64,000 nt of DNA from Candidatus Bathyarchaeota archaeon (lineage in GTDB: Archaea; Thermoproteota; Bathyarchaeia; Bathyarchaeales; Bathycorpusculaceae), in the NCBI GenBank assembly GCA_026014485.1, contig JAOZIE010000020.1, positions 110,875-174,874 of the forward strand, given 5' to 3'. A program made the translations under genes and the position numbers. The notes beneath the pieces are model-generated. The model ran no database searches and was not told the origin of the DNA. It saw nothing but the letters and a program-made list of their open reading frames with translations. Below are positions 37,394-46,753 of the stretch, piece after piece (positions within the stretch are counted from its first letter, which is position 1; each line of letters opens with the position of its first letter).

Positions 37394-39490
37394 CTAGAAG
37401 TAGGGGCTTGTCTGTTTTGGTCTGCCTTTTCTTTGTGTGTTTAGCCCTATTTTTTGTGTTGAGCTTCTCCGTCTACGTACTATCATGAGCACCACCAGCA
37501 CTGCAACCACCACCGCGACAACTAAACCGACAATCACGGGCAGTGAGAAGAATCCGGGGTCGGTTTTGGTGAGGTTCATGGTTTGGTATGTGGTTTTGTT
37601 GGCGGTTAGCTGGATAGTTATGGTTGTTGTTGAATAACCTGATTTTGTGATTTCAACGGCGTAGGTTCCTTCGGGGATATCGGTTAATGTTGCGTAGCCC
37701 GTGGCGTTTGAGATACCCGTTATCGTTGGTGTTCCTGCCGGTTGGAACTGTGCCGTTATGGTTGCATCGGTCACGGGGACCCCGTCTTCTTCGGCAACTA
37801 GTATCTGCAGGGTTCCCTTAGGTGCGCTCAAGTTAAGGTCCACCGTTAGTTTGATGGAGTCGGCTGCGCTTTGATATCCAGTTTTGGTTGCGTTCACTTT
37901 GACGGTTACAACGGTCCGTCTTGAAACTTCTGGTGCATTAAAAACTGTGGTGTAGTAGCCGTTTCCTTCCTCAGTAGTTTTAGCCAAGCTGCATCCTTTG
38001 CTTGCAGTCTCAAAGCTTACAGTTGCCTTCCCAACAGGTTCAGTACCATTACCTGTTACGTACGCCCTGAGCGTGGTCTGATTACCCGAATTTACGATGG
38101 TAGAGTCAGCTACAACTGAAACATTCAAGAAAACGGTGTCAATGAGGAAAGTTGTCATTTTTGCCTGCCCCGCATTGTAGCCGCTGCTTTGAGCTGTAAC
38201 AGCGGTTGAGCCAGATGCGAAAGTGGCGGTGAAGGTTCCCTTAGCATACGTTTCCCCAAACGGGATTGTTAGTGTAGCGTTAACGGAGCCCACTTCAGGT
38301 GCGGATGAAGACAGGTAAACAAGGATATCCCCAACTGGGTCTTTGGCAGGTTTGCCCTTGGAATCCTGAAGCTGAACCTGAATAGCGTCGCAAGCTTTGC
38401 CATCCGCCGGCATCGCTGATGGGAGACAGTACACTGAAAGTTTAGACGGTACTGGACCAACTGAGCTAAGCGTGGCTTGATTAGTTGTGCAGTTGGGGGC
38501 TGCAGCAGTTATGGTTGTTGTTCCCGCTTGATAGGTGGTGGTGAATTCGGCAAGAGCAAAGGTTTGACCTGCGCTGACGGTTACGGTTTGCTCCACCGCG
38601 CCCACCGCAGTGTTAGCGGATGATAACGTGATGGTGGTGTCTGAAGAGGATGTGGCAAGTTTGCCCTTTGCGTCTTGCAGTTGAACGGCAACCTGCTGAT
38701 ACGTGTTTCCATCAGCTGTAACTTTTGGTGGAGCAAGGTAAACTTTGAGGTTTAAGGCTTCTTCTTGCATATCTTGCGTTGTGATTGTTGCCTGTGCAGA
38801 GCTGTAACCTGAAGAGGTTGCAGTTACCTTTGCTGACCCCACAGCGTTAGTCTTCACAGTTGCGGTGCTGTAGGTTTTTCCCGCCTCAATCTTTAACGTT
38901 GAGTCCACTGTGATTGTAGTTTCGTTGGAGCTGGACAGAGTTACCTGTACGCCTTCATTAGGTGCCTTTGCTGGTGCACCTGTGGAATCCTGAAGCTGAA
39001 CTATAACTGCGGCGTAAGAGTTGCCGTTAGCGGGAAGAACTGGAGGTAGCCCGTAGACTGCAAGCTTAGAGGGGATGGGTCCAATCGTAGTTACGGTTGT
39101 CTGTACGGTCATGTAGCCTGAAGCGGCTGCCGTGATGGTTGTGGCCCCTGGTGTGTAAGTGGCGTGAAATTCGGCTGTTGCACATGTTTCGCCTTCATGT
39201 ATGATTACCGTGGGGTCAACGGTGCCCACGCTGGTTAGACTGGATGACAACCGCACTTCAAGGTCTTGCTGTGCCCTGAGGGGCGCACCTTTGCTATCCT
39301 GTAATTGTACCGCAAGAATGCTGTACCCGCGATTGTCGGCTAATACGCTGTTTGGTCCCGCATAAAGTTTGAGCTGCGGGGCTGTTGATGCTCCAGAAAC
39401 CACGCTGGCGATATCCTGAATCATAACAATTTGGGCCAACGATAAAACGAGAAAAACAGAAACAACTGTAACGAGTCTGCCTTTTTTCAT
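37394..39490 (-). CDS. Cell-surface protein with tandem Ig/invasin-like repeats and C-terminal membrane anchor
   Basis: 698 residues from ATG 39490 (MKKGRLVTVV); the longer frame to 39592 adds residues without a signal-peptide look. A signal peptide covers about residues 1-35. Four repeats of about 105 residues follow, each with a LxVYxxPxxxxADGxxYxxxxVQLQDSxGxPA start and a STAxxTxAASGY end. Then come a further Ig-like domain, a carboxypeptidase-regulatory/PEGA-like module (ATLTDIPEGTYAVEITKSGY), a transmembrane helix (LPVIVGLVVAVVVAVLVVL) and a basic tail. It is an extracellular, perhaps adhesive, wall-anchored protein. It is divergent from the PQQ gene at 39941. Confidence 0.85.
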   Translation of the reverse strand: MKKGRLVTVVSVFLVLSLAQIVMIQDIASVVSGASTAPQLKLYAGPNSVLADNRGYSILAVQLQDSKGAPLRAQQDLEVRLSSSLTSVGTVDPTVIIHEGETCATAEFHATYTPGATTITAAASGYMTVQTTVTTIGPIPSKLAVYGLPPVLPANGNSYAAVIVQLQDSTGAPAKAPNEGVQVTLSSSNETTITVDSTLKIEAGKTYSTATVKTNAVGSAKVTATSSGYSSAQATITTQDMQEEALNLKVYLAPPKVTADGNTYQQVAVQLQDAKGKLATSSSDTTITLSSANTAVGAVEQTVTVSAGQTFALAEFTTTYQAGTTTITAAAPNCTTNQATLSSVGPVPSKLSVYCLPSAMPADGKACDAIQVQLQDSKGKPAKDPVGDILVYLSSSAPEVGSVNATLTIPFGETYAKGTFTATFASGSTAVTAQSSGYNAGQAKMTTFLIDTVFLNVSVVADSTIVNSGNQTTLRAYVTGNGTEPVGKATVSFETASKGCSLAKTTEEGNGYYTTVFNAPEVSRRTVVTVKVNATKTGYQSAADSIKLTVDLNLSAPKGTLQILVAEEDGVPVTDATITAQFQPAGTPTITGISNATGYATLTDIPEGTYAVEITKSGYSTTTITIQLTANKTTYQTMNLTKTDPGFFSLPVIVGLVVAVVVAVLVVLMIVRRRRSSTQKIGLNTQRKGRPKQTSPYF

Positions 39491-39940
39491 GTTTCTACAC
39501 CAACAACGTGAATTTGGATTGCGGTCTGGTGAAGTTTTTCTAGAATATAAATCGGTTGTATTGATACATAATACTGAACACGTGTGGAACACAACTACGC
39601 TTTATGGGGGATCTGAACAAAACTGGTTTTGCTCCTTTACTTTTTCTTTTTGGCTTGATGTGGGGGTCTTTGCTTAACTTGGCGTTGTGTGTTGTTGGGG
39701 TCTAAGCAAAACGTCTGCTGTGATTGATTGATTAAATGTTACATGTTGCTTGCTTTGGGTGTTTAACTGATAACTGCAAGCACGCTAAAGTTCTCTATAA
39801 GCCTCTATTGGTTTAAATTATTTCGCGGCTATTTTTGTTTTCTGCAAAATCTTATAAACAAAACGATTCACTAATAGCGTTATGCACTGGTTAGGCTTTA
39901 CAGCTAAACCTTGCATTAAGCCTTAATGGGTGAAAAAAGG
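39491..39940. promoter_or_regulatory. Divergent intergenic region, promoter and palindrome before the first PQQ gene
   Basis: 450 bases. CTTATAAAC at 39851-39859 is a TATA-like box for the plus-strand gene. A perfect palindrome CATTAAG-C-CTTAATG at 39914-39928 sits between it and the start and could be an operator or a leader hairpin. The GGTGA at 39929-39933 is the ribosome-binding site that decides start 39941. No ORF was seen in the rest. Confidence 0.5.
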
Positions 39941-42900
39941 ATGGAAAACAAAAAAAACAATAAAATCGCACTAGCACTAGTGGCGATATTGTTATTTTCA
40001 TCGATTCTGGCAATACAAGGCTTCTCAACGACTTCAACAGTTCAGGCACAGACTGACTACGGCGACAAAATGCAGTATGACTGGCCAATGCACCTGGGCA
40101 ATTCTGAAAACACGAACTTTAATGCAGGACCTGCACCGAACACCCCTAACGTACTTTGGTCGACTAGACGTCCTGACACTGGAGCTTCTATATCTGCAGC
40201 TCCTCCAATTGCTATCGACGGCAAAATTATCGCTTACGCCGGAAGCACAAAACTGTGGGCATTTGATGCCTTAACTGGGGCTTTAGTGTGGGAAACTGAC
40301 ATGAACGGGGGCTTCCGCGGCTTCGGAACAGGTGCTGTGTATAAGATTGACGACACCTACTTCGGCTACGAGGCAAGCGACGGTCAAGTAGTTTACCGAA
40401 TAAGCGACGGCCAGTTTATAGCGAAATACACGATAGACGGCGCTGTTGACAGCATAGGTGCTCTCGGCGGCTTTCCATGCATGTATTGGGGCGGCTTCTT
40501 TGACAGCCACAACAAAATGAAATACTCAATTGGACAAAAATACCAAACTAATGAGCCTCTATGTATTGCATTTGACCTCTCAAACCCCACAGAACCATGT
40601 GTCGCTTGGACTTGGATAGCTCCTACAGGACTTGAGCATCTAGGCTCGGGCGGTGGAATGGCTTTCTTTGGTGGTTACGGTGAAGGCGAAATCTACGCTT
40701 TGAACGCTACATCCGGTGAGCTTGTATGGCGTAACTTTAAAGTTGGAAACGCAGGTTACGCTGTAGCCTACAGCGACGGCAAAGTCTACCATTCAGCATC
40801 TTCCACAAGAGTCACCTGTTATAACGCGACAAACGGGGACATCATTTTCGACACAGATACCGGTGACCGATCCTTCTTTGCCTATGGTGGTGCAGTAGCT
40901 TACGGAATGTACTTCGATCAGAGTATGCTTCCTGGTGCTGGCTACATTGGCGCTTGGGATGCTGAGACTGGCATACAGCGATGGAAGTATCCCGCACACT
41001 ATACCATCAGTTACGACATACTTGTGGTGGCTGACGGCAAAGTCTATGGACGAGCTTGTGACCAAGGAAACGGTGCGCAAGTAGCTGGGTATCCGAGTCC
41101 AGGACCAAAATTTGTGTGTTTAGATGCCTTCACAGGCACATTGATTTGGGAGCTTCCTGGTATAAACCCGAGTACTCCTATGATTGCATACGGTAACCTC
41201 TACTTCGTTCAAAGCGGTACCTTGTACTGTATTGGTGACGACGCAGATGATTGGTCTCAGTGGCAGAATAGCGATACTCAAGGTGTAGGTGTTGGCAAGT
41301 ACGCACCAATGGACATTACCACTCCCGCGTGGGTCTTTGAAGCCGGCGGTCCCATATGCGGCTCTCCTGTGGCTGTAGATGGAAAAGTCTACTTTGGCGC
41401 ATACGACGGCAAATACTACTGCGTTGATGCAAAGACTAGCCAAGAACTCTGGACTTTTGAAACAAACTACCGTGTTGCTTCTACGCCCGCTGTGGTCGGA
41501 GGCAGACTATATACCGGCGCTGACGATGGCACCATTTACTGTTTGAATGCTGCGGATGGAACTGAGCTTTGGAGTACTTCTGCTGGACGTGCTGGCGGTA
41601 CCCACATTGACCCTGCCTACCAAATTCGGTCTTCACCGCATGTTACTGGGCAAACAGTATACGTGGGCGGAATGGATGGCTATCTTTATGCGTTGAACAC
41701 TCAGAACGGAGATGTACGGTGGAGTACTCAGCTAACTGATGATACACTGGGGATCGCTGGTTCTCCAATTGTTTCTAACGGCGTGCTCTACGTAGTTGCG
41801 TTGGACGGCTGGCTTAGCGCTTTGGACACTTCGGACGGTTCACAGATATGGCGTATACGAACTACTGAACCTGTAGATAGGCTTCATCACGTGGCATCTA
41901 CTCCAATCGTGGTTGATGGCACCGTGATATTGGGCACTACCGAGGGTACATTCATGGGCAACATGCGCATACGTGGCTTCAGCGTAGCTGACGGTTCCAT
42001 GCTGTGGGAAGGTGCTCTATCGCGAGCTACCGGCTCAACTCCGATGATGTGGACTCCCTCATACAAAGCTGCAATTACAACTGTAGTCCCGAATCAGACA
42101 AACCTTAACCCTGTTGGAACACCCTACATTGTGAACGCCAGCACAACCAAAACCCTGGATATGCTGTACCTTAGCGAAGGAATGCACGTCTCAGCTTGGG
42201 CAATCATTAAAGAAGGCACAAATCTAGGCACAACTGCGAATCCATTCATTGTAAACACAACTGGGGTTGTACGCATTTGGGAACAATGGGTCGGTCATCA
42301 AATATTTGCTTCTGTTGTGGTGGCTGACACGCTGGGTCAACCTAGAGGATATGTTGGCAACGACGCATACGGCTTCACTTGCTTCAATCTCACTGACGGC
42401 TCTACACTTTCTACCTACGTAACTAAAGCACAGGTCTTTGCTACTGCCGCCATTAATGACGGTGCAGTGTACGTTGGAAGTCAGGATGGCTGCTTGTACG
42501 CATTCATGGACCAGCCTGCTGCTTGCATGGAGATTCGCGGCTGGACTAACAAGGGCGAAGAGATGTTTGCTGGTGAGAGCCTAGAAATTCACGGGCAACT
42601 GCTTGCGGTTTCTAGCTTTACTCCGCTGCACATAGAGTCAGAACCTCAGATTCTCTATTCGGCTATTCCAAACGCTGAAGTACAAGCGTCTTTCACTAAT
42701 CCTGATGGCTCTTCGACAAACTACACTGCAACCACTGACGAAAATGGCTTCTTCAAGGTAACTCTTGTTCCTAACGATGCGGGCAGCTGCGGCTGGGTAG
42801 TCTGGTACAATGGCGAAGAAAAACCCTGGATCACATATGAAGCAGCAAACTCTGAATGGTATCCCGTCGAGGTAATCTCACAGTCAGGCAGCGAAACACC

Positions 42901-43078
42901 CGAACCAACTCCCACTCCGATTGTAACCTCTACGCCAGAGACAACACCCACTACAGAACCTACAGCAACACCTGAATCATCATCCAATATCCCCATGGAA
43001 TACGTATATGCCATTATCGCAGTTGTGGTCATTGCAATATTAGCGGTGGTTGCATACATCTTCCTCAAAAAGAAATAA
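39941..43078 (+). CDS. Large secreted PQQ-like beta-propeller protein with membrane anchor (paralogue 1)
   Basis: 1045 residues from ATG 39941, chosen because GGTGA lies seven bases upstream, the same arrangement as in the two paralogues. A signal peptide covers residues 1-37, then the shared opening TDYGDKMQYDWPMHLG. About ten PQQ-type blades follow (for example NAADGTELWSTSAG; DAKTSQELWTFETN), then an Ig-like domain, a Pro/Thr linker (PEPTPTPIVTS...) and a C-terminal helix with a KKK stop. No catalytic residues can be assigned. It should face outward as a binding or scaffolding propeller. Blade-type folds also occur in PQQ enzymes, but a cofactor site is not evident. Confidence 0.85.
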   Translation: MENKKNNKIALALVAILLFSSILAIQGFSTTSTVQAQTDYGDKMQYDWPMHLGNSENTNFNAGPAPNTPNVLWSTRRPDTGASISAAPPIAIDGKIIAYAGSTKLWAFDALTGALVWETDMNGGFRGFGTGAVYKIDDTYFGYEASDGQVVYRISDGQFIAKYTIDGAVDSIGALGGFPCMYWGGFFDSHNKMKYSIGQKYQTNEPLCIAFDLSNPTEPCVAWTWIAPTGLEHLGSGGGMAFFGGYGEGEIYALNATSGELVWRNFKVGNAGYAVAYSDGKVYHSASSTRVTCYNATNGDIIFDTDTGDRSFFAYGGAVAYGMYFDQSMLPGAGYIGAWDAETGIQRWKYPAHYTISYDILVVADGKVYGRACDQGNGAQVAGYPSPGPKFVCLDAFTGTLIWELPGINPSTPMIAYGNLYFVQSGTLYCIGDDADDWSQWQNSDTQGVGVGKYAPMDITTPAWVFEAGGPICGSPVAVDGKVYFGAYDGKYYCVDAKTSQELWTFETNYRVASTPAVVGGRLYTGADDGTIYCLNAADGTELWSTSAGRAGGTHIDPAYQIRSSPHVTGQTVYVGGMDGYLYALNTQNGDVRWSTQLTDDTLGIAGSPIVSNGVLYVVALDGWLSALDTSDGSQIWRIRTTEPVDRLHHVASTPIVVDGTVILGTTEGTFMGNMRIRGFSVADGSMLWEGALSRATGSTPMMWTPSYKAAITTVVPNQTNLNPVGTPYIVNASTTKTLDMLYLSEGMHVSAWAIIKEGTNLGTTANPFIVNTTGVVRIWEQWVGHQIFASVVVADTLGQPRGYVGNDAYGFTCFNLTDGSTLSTYVTKAQVFATAAINDGAVYVGSQDGCLYAFMDQPAACMEIRGWTNKGEEMFAGESLEIHGQLLAVSSFTPLHIESEPQILYSAIPNAEVQASFTNPDGSSTNYTATTDENGFFKVTLVPNDAGSCGWVVWYNGEEKPWITYEAANSEWYPVEVISQSGSETPEPTPTPIVTSTPETTPTTEPTATPESSSNIPMEYVYAIIAVVVIAILAVVAYIFLKKK

Positions 43079-43080
43079 AA

Positions 43081-43114
43081 AAGGAAAAACCTAACTTCCT
43101 TCTTTCTTTTTTTT
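43081..43114 (+). terminator. Hairpin and T-run after the first PQQ gene
   Basis: AAGGAA (43081-43086) pairs with TTCCTT (43096-43101), followed by a T-rich run to 43114, directly after the stop at 43078. It is weak but well placed. Confidence 0.5.
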
Positions 43115-43448
43115 AAAAAAATAAAATCCGCGTAGACATTTTCAGAAACTTCAATCAACCTACACGATTTGATTCGATACCGCCTTGATCCAGTACACCT
43201 GACGAGACAGAATATGCTTCAAAAAAGGGAGATAACTAAACCGCCTGCCTCTTGTCGATCTTTCACTTGACACAGAAGAGCAAAATGGAAGTAAGAAAGT
43301 TTGCTGGGATTCCTGCTGGAGAAAAATATGGAAAACAAACCAGAGTTTCTTTCGGATTGTTCACAGGAATCCTCTCAGCCTTTTTGAGTTTCATTTTCCA
43401 AGTATTTTTGTTTAAAAAAAGGAAAAGGGGTTTTTGTGTTGTTTTTAT
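43115..43448. other. Intergenic region holding the duplicated 3' flank of the PQQ unit
   Basis: 334 bases between convergent genes. From about 43300 it resembles 46590-46753: both contain GGGATTCCTGC, a GAAAAACAA-type stretch, and an AAAAAAAGGAAA-G-rich block just before the stop codon (minus-strand view: C-rich then T-rich, a possible terminator). No gene was seen. Confidence 0.5.
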
Positions 43449-46421
43449 TCATCTCGTTTTTCGTTTGGTGTAAGCGTATGCTGCGACCACTATGACTACA
43501 ACGACTATGCTTGCTATGGCTGCGTAAATGTATTCAACTGGAAGTGCGTTGGCTGTTTCGGTTGGGGTGCTAGTTGCTTGTGTTGTGGGTGATTCTGTTG
43601 TTGTGGGCGTTTGAGTAGCTTGGGGAGTCGAGTCAGTATTGGATTGTGCAACGACGTTGAGTTCGTTGTAACTGGAGTATGCTTCTGCGTAGTTGACTGC
43701 GCTGCTTTTTTGTCCTGGATAGTATGCTACCCAGCCCCATTGGCCCACGATGGTTGGTGTGAATTCCGCTTGGAAGTTCCCGAAGTTGTCTGTTGTGGCT
43801 GTAACGTTGATTGAAGTCTGGTCTGGTTTGGTGAATGAGATGATAACTTCTGCGTTTGGAAGTCCTGGATACATAGTTTGAACTGACTCGTCCAGTGGAT
43901 TTATGTAGCTGGATACTCCGTTGACCGTGCCTGCGATGGTTATGGCTTCGTTTGGCCACATCTCTGAGCCTTTGCTGGATTCTGCCCATACTGTAGTTTC
44001 GACTGTCTGTATGTCTGAGAATGCGTAGATTTTGCCGTCAGCTGAGCCCACAATCATCATGCCGTTGTAGATGGCGGGTGAGGCTACGATTTGTGCGTCT
44101 GCGGTGAACCATGAGATGGGAGCACCGTTCGAAGCGTTGAAGCAAGTGACGCTGTATGAGTCGCAACCAATGTAAACTAGGTCTAAGCCTGCTTCGTTTG
44201 CATACGCTGGAGAGGAGGTGACTTGGTGACCTAACCATTGGGCCCATATTACTGAACCGTCAGTTGCGTTAAAGGCAACAGCGCTCATGAAGGCTTCTGC
44301 ATAAAGCACTCCATCAACATACGTTGCACACCATGGTTGATTGCTGTTTCCGCCTTCGCCCGTGTTGACTACGTAAATTTCTGCGCCTGTAGTAGCGTCA
44401 AGTGCCACCAAGATTGGCCCAGACGGTCTTAGAGAGCGACCGCCGCCTCCGATGAAAAGCTTGCCATCAGCGATTGTCGGTGTGCCAACGAAAAACATCT
44501 GTCTAGCGCCGCTTCCGGTCTTTGGTGTAGTCCATGTCCATTCTACATTTCCGTTTTCAGCATTCAAAGCGTACAAGTTCCTATCCGTAGACGCTATGTA
44601 TATTGTGCCTCCACTATAGGTTGGTGAGCCTCCGATTGGACCATCAGTTTGGTATGTCCATTTGGTGCTTCCGTCCGCAGTGCTCAAACAGTAGACTTTT
44701 CCGTCTAAGGCGCCCACGTAAAGGGAACTGCCTACAACTATGGGTGAAGAGCGTACCTGCCACGTGGCCACCTCAAACTCTATCGCTGGTACATTTGAGG
44801 CATAGATGTCTTTTCGCCAGATTTCCTGTCCTGTGTCTTTATTTATAGCATACACGTATCCGTCGTCAGGCCCAACATAAACTGTGTTTCCTGCAACTGC
44901 TACTGAGGAGGATATGTCGCCTTGGGTTGGGAACTTCCACACCAAGTTTCCGGTGTATGCGTTAAGGCAGTAGATGTTTTTGTCGTATGAACCCACGTAC
45001 GCTTTGCCATCCACAATGGCTGCCGAAGAAGCGATAGGTCCATCAGCTTCATAGACCCACACTGGAACGCTGATATCCATAGGCGCAGCCTGCCCTACAG
45101 CAACGCCCTGATTGCTCATGTCACCGCGCCAGTAACTCCAATCCTGCGGATTAGCGCCGTAGACATCGCTACCTGCATATAGATTTCCGTAGGCGACGAT
45201 GAAGTTGCTGACCGAACTTGCCTGCACCGTCCAGAGAATTTCGCCTGTGAATGCGTCAAAGCAAGCGTAGGTGTTTGGAATTGGATTTGAGATTCCGCCC
45301 CAGTTGGGGTTGTCAGCCAACATAGCGTAGACTTTGCCGTCAGCTAATGCTTCGCTCCAGTATCCGCCTATGTAGTTGGTGTTGGTTTTCCAGAGTAGTT
45401 CTCCTGTTTCCAGATCCCAGCAAGCATAGTAACCCATGGGTACACCGTCTGGTCTAACGCCTTCAGCTATGACGTGTCCGTAGTATCTTCCGTAGGCGGA
45501 TGCGCCACCGTGGGCAAACCAACAGCGGTCGTCCAAGCTGGCTTTCCATTCGATGTTGCCGTTAGTTGCGTTGTACGCAATCAGGACTTTGGTTCCGCCC
45601 CCGTGAAGTACCAGCCCTTCAGTGTACATTGCACAGTATCCGACGATTCCTGGACAAAATGACTCCCATACTAGAGCTCCAGTTAAGCCGTCTAAGGCGT
45701 ACATGCGATAGCCTGAGTATGAGCCTATGAAGACTTTACCATCGCCTGTGGTCATGATTTCGGAGTTCAGGTCTGTTTTTATGACCCAGCCAACTTTAGG
45801 ATTCACGGGGTCGGATAAGTCAGCGGCTATAACCAATTGTTCATTTGTTGCGGTGTCGAATGCTACTCGGTACTTCATTTTCATTTCGCTACTGTACATA
45901 CCTGGGTAGTAGCTTCCTCCGCCAGGATGATTCCAGCCGACAACCTTCCCAGTGGTCATGTTCACGTTTGATATGTAAGCACCGTCGCTTATTCTGAAAA
46001 TTGTGACTCCGCCGTCACTGGCATATGATGCACCATGATCCACGAACATGTATGCATCGTCGATTTTTGTGGGGTTGCTGCTGGATGGAAACGGCATCGT
46101 TGTTTGCCATCTAAGTTGCCCTGTGAAAGCGTCATAGGCATAGAGCGTTGATCCGCTTGTAGAAAAAGCTAAACCATTAAAGACCGAGTAGATGGCTCCT
46201 TTAGAACCTGACCAAAGCAAAGTTGGCTTATCAGGAGCAGGTCCTGGATTAAACCTTGTTTCACCCGAGTCATGTCCTTGTTGCGGCCAGTCGTATTGCA
46301 TGATGTCTCCGTAGTCGGTTGTGTTTGTTTGGGCGCCAGCGAGCAGTGTGACTGTAGAGATTAGCATTGCGGCAGTTAGAATTGCAACTAAAATTTTTAG
46401 AGTCTGCCTTTTTTCTATCAT
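43449..46421 (-). CDS. Large secreted PQQ-like beta-propeller protein with membrane anchor (paralogue 2)
   Basis: 990 residues. Signal peptide (MIEKRQTLKILVAILTAAML...), the shared TDYGDIMQYDWPQQGHDSG opening, and about ten propeller blades (DAFTGQLRWQT; NAYTGNLVWKFPTQG; STADGSTKWTYQTDG). Then an Ig-like segment, a Ser/Thr/Pro linker, a transmembrane helix and a KRKTR tail. It is closest to paralogue 3: the first 37 residues are nearly identical, and 5' and 3' flanks are shared. GGTGA ten bases before the ATG is the ribosome-binding site. Function is unknown; an extracytoplasmic binding or wall role is inferred. Confidence 0.85.
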   Translation of the reverse strand: MIEKRQTLKILVAILTAAMLISTVTLLAGAQTNTTDYGDIMQYDWPQQGHDSGETRFNPGPAPDKPTLLWSGSKGAIYSVFNGLAFSTSGSTLYAYDAFTGQLRWQTTMPFPSSSNPTKIDDAYMFVDHGASYASDGGVTIFRISDGAYISNVNMTTGKVVGWNHPGGGSYYPGMYSSEMKMKYRVAFDTATNEQLVIAADLSDPVNPKVGWVIKTDLNSEIMTTGDGKVFIGSYSGYRMYALDGLTGALVWESFCPGIVGYCAMYTEGLVLHGGGTKVLIAYNATNGNIEWKASLDDRCWFAHGGASAYGRYYGHVIAEGVRPDGVPMGYYACWDLETGELLWKTNTNYIGGYWSEALADGKVYAMLADNPNWGGISNPIPNTYACFDAFTGEILWTVQASSVSNFIVAYGNLYAGSDVYGANPQDWSYWRGDMSNQGVAVGQAAPMDISVPVWVYEADGPIASSAAIVDGKAYVGSYDKNIYCLNAYTGNLVWKFPTQGDISSSVAVAGNTVYVGPDDGYVYAINKDTGQEIWRKDIYASNVPAIEFEVATWQVRSSPIVVGSSLYVGALDGKVYCLSTADGSTKWTYQTDGPIGGSPTYSGGTIYIASTDRNLYALNAENGNVEWTWTTPKTGSGARQMFFVGTPTIADGKLFIGGGGRSLRPSGPILVALDATTGAEIYVVNTGEGGNSNQPWCATYVDGVLYAEAFMSAVAFNATDGSVIWAQWLGHQVTSSPAYANEAGLDLVYIGCDSYSVTCFNASNGAPISWFTADAQIVASPAIYNGMMIVGSADGKIYAFSDIQTVETTVWAESSKGSEMWPNEAITIAGTVNGVSSYINPLDESVQTMYPGLPNAEVIISFTKPDQTSINVTATTDNFGNFQAEFTPTIVGQWGWVAYYPGQKSSAVNYAEAYSSYNELNVVAQSNTDSTPQATQTPTTTESPTTQATSTPTETANALPVEYIYAAIASIVVVVIVVAAYAYTKRKTR

Positions 46422-46753
46422 TGTTTTTTTGTCACCGTAAAGCCCCAGTTTGCCTGCTGGGACATCTTAAATGTTTGTCGTCTTTGTTACCGACTGACAA
46501 AAAATATGTAGCGGGCAACTTATGAGTTGATAACTCTTTCTTTTGTGGTGGCTTTTTATTCTAAATCGTGCTTGCTGGTCAGATGCAAGTGTTTTGTGGG
46601 ATTCCTGCGGGTGGATGTGAAAGGAATGAAAAACAAGGAAGCCCTTTTTGAGAATTAACCGCAGGAACCCTTTCAGCCCTTTTGTGTTTTCCTTTGTTTT
46701 TTCTGTCTGTTTTTCTTTTAAACAAAAAAAGGAAAGGGGGGATTTTTTGTTGT
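46422..46753. promoter_or_regulatory. Leader/promoter of paralogue 2 and 3' flank of paralogue 3
   Basis: 332 bases. The 46422-46520 part is nearly identical to 49835-49935. On the minus strand it contains ACATATTTTTTG and CATTTAAG as TATA candidates, a hairpin at 46442-46463 and GGTGA before the start. The 46590-46753 part resembles the 3' flank at 43300-43448. No gene was seen. Confidence 0.6.
46442..46463 (-). promoter_or_regulatory. Conserved leader hairpin or operator, copy A
   Basis: Read on the minus strand: GTCCCAG, an eight-base loop, CTGGGGC. The pairing has six Watson-Crick pairs and one U-G. It lies 21 bases before ATG 46421, the same distance as copy B. Confidence 0.6.

Noticed and set aside
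42721..43158. 145-residue minus-strand frame
   Set aside because: Antisense of the Ig-like and linker part of the first PQQ gene; its Val/Gly-rich composition mirrors the repeat code.
46422..46520. Cyclic di-GMP or other known riboswitch in the PQQ leader
   Set aside because: The GGCAAAC loop recalls GEMM, but the paired regions and other conserved bases of that class are absent.
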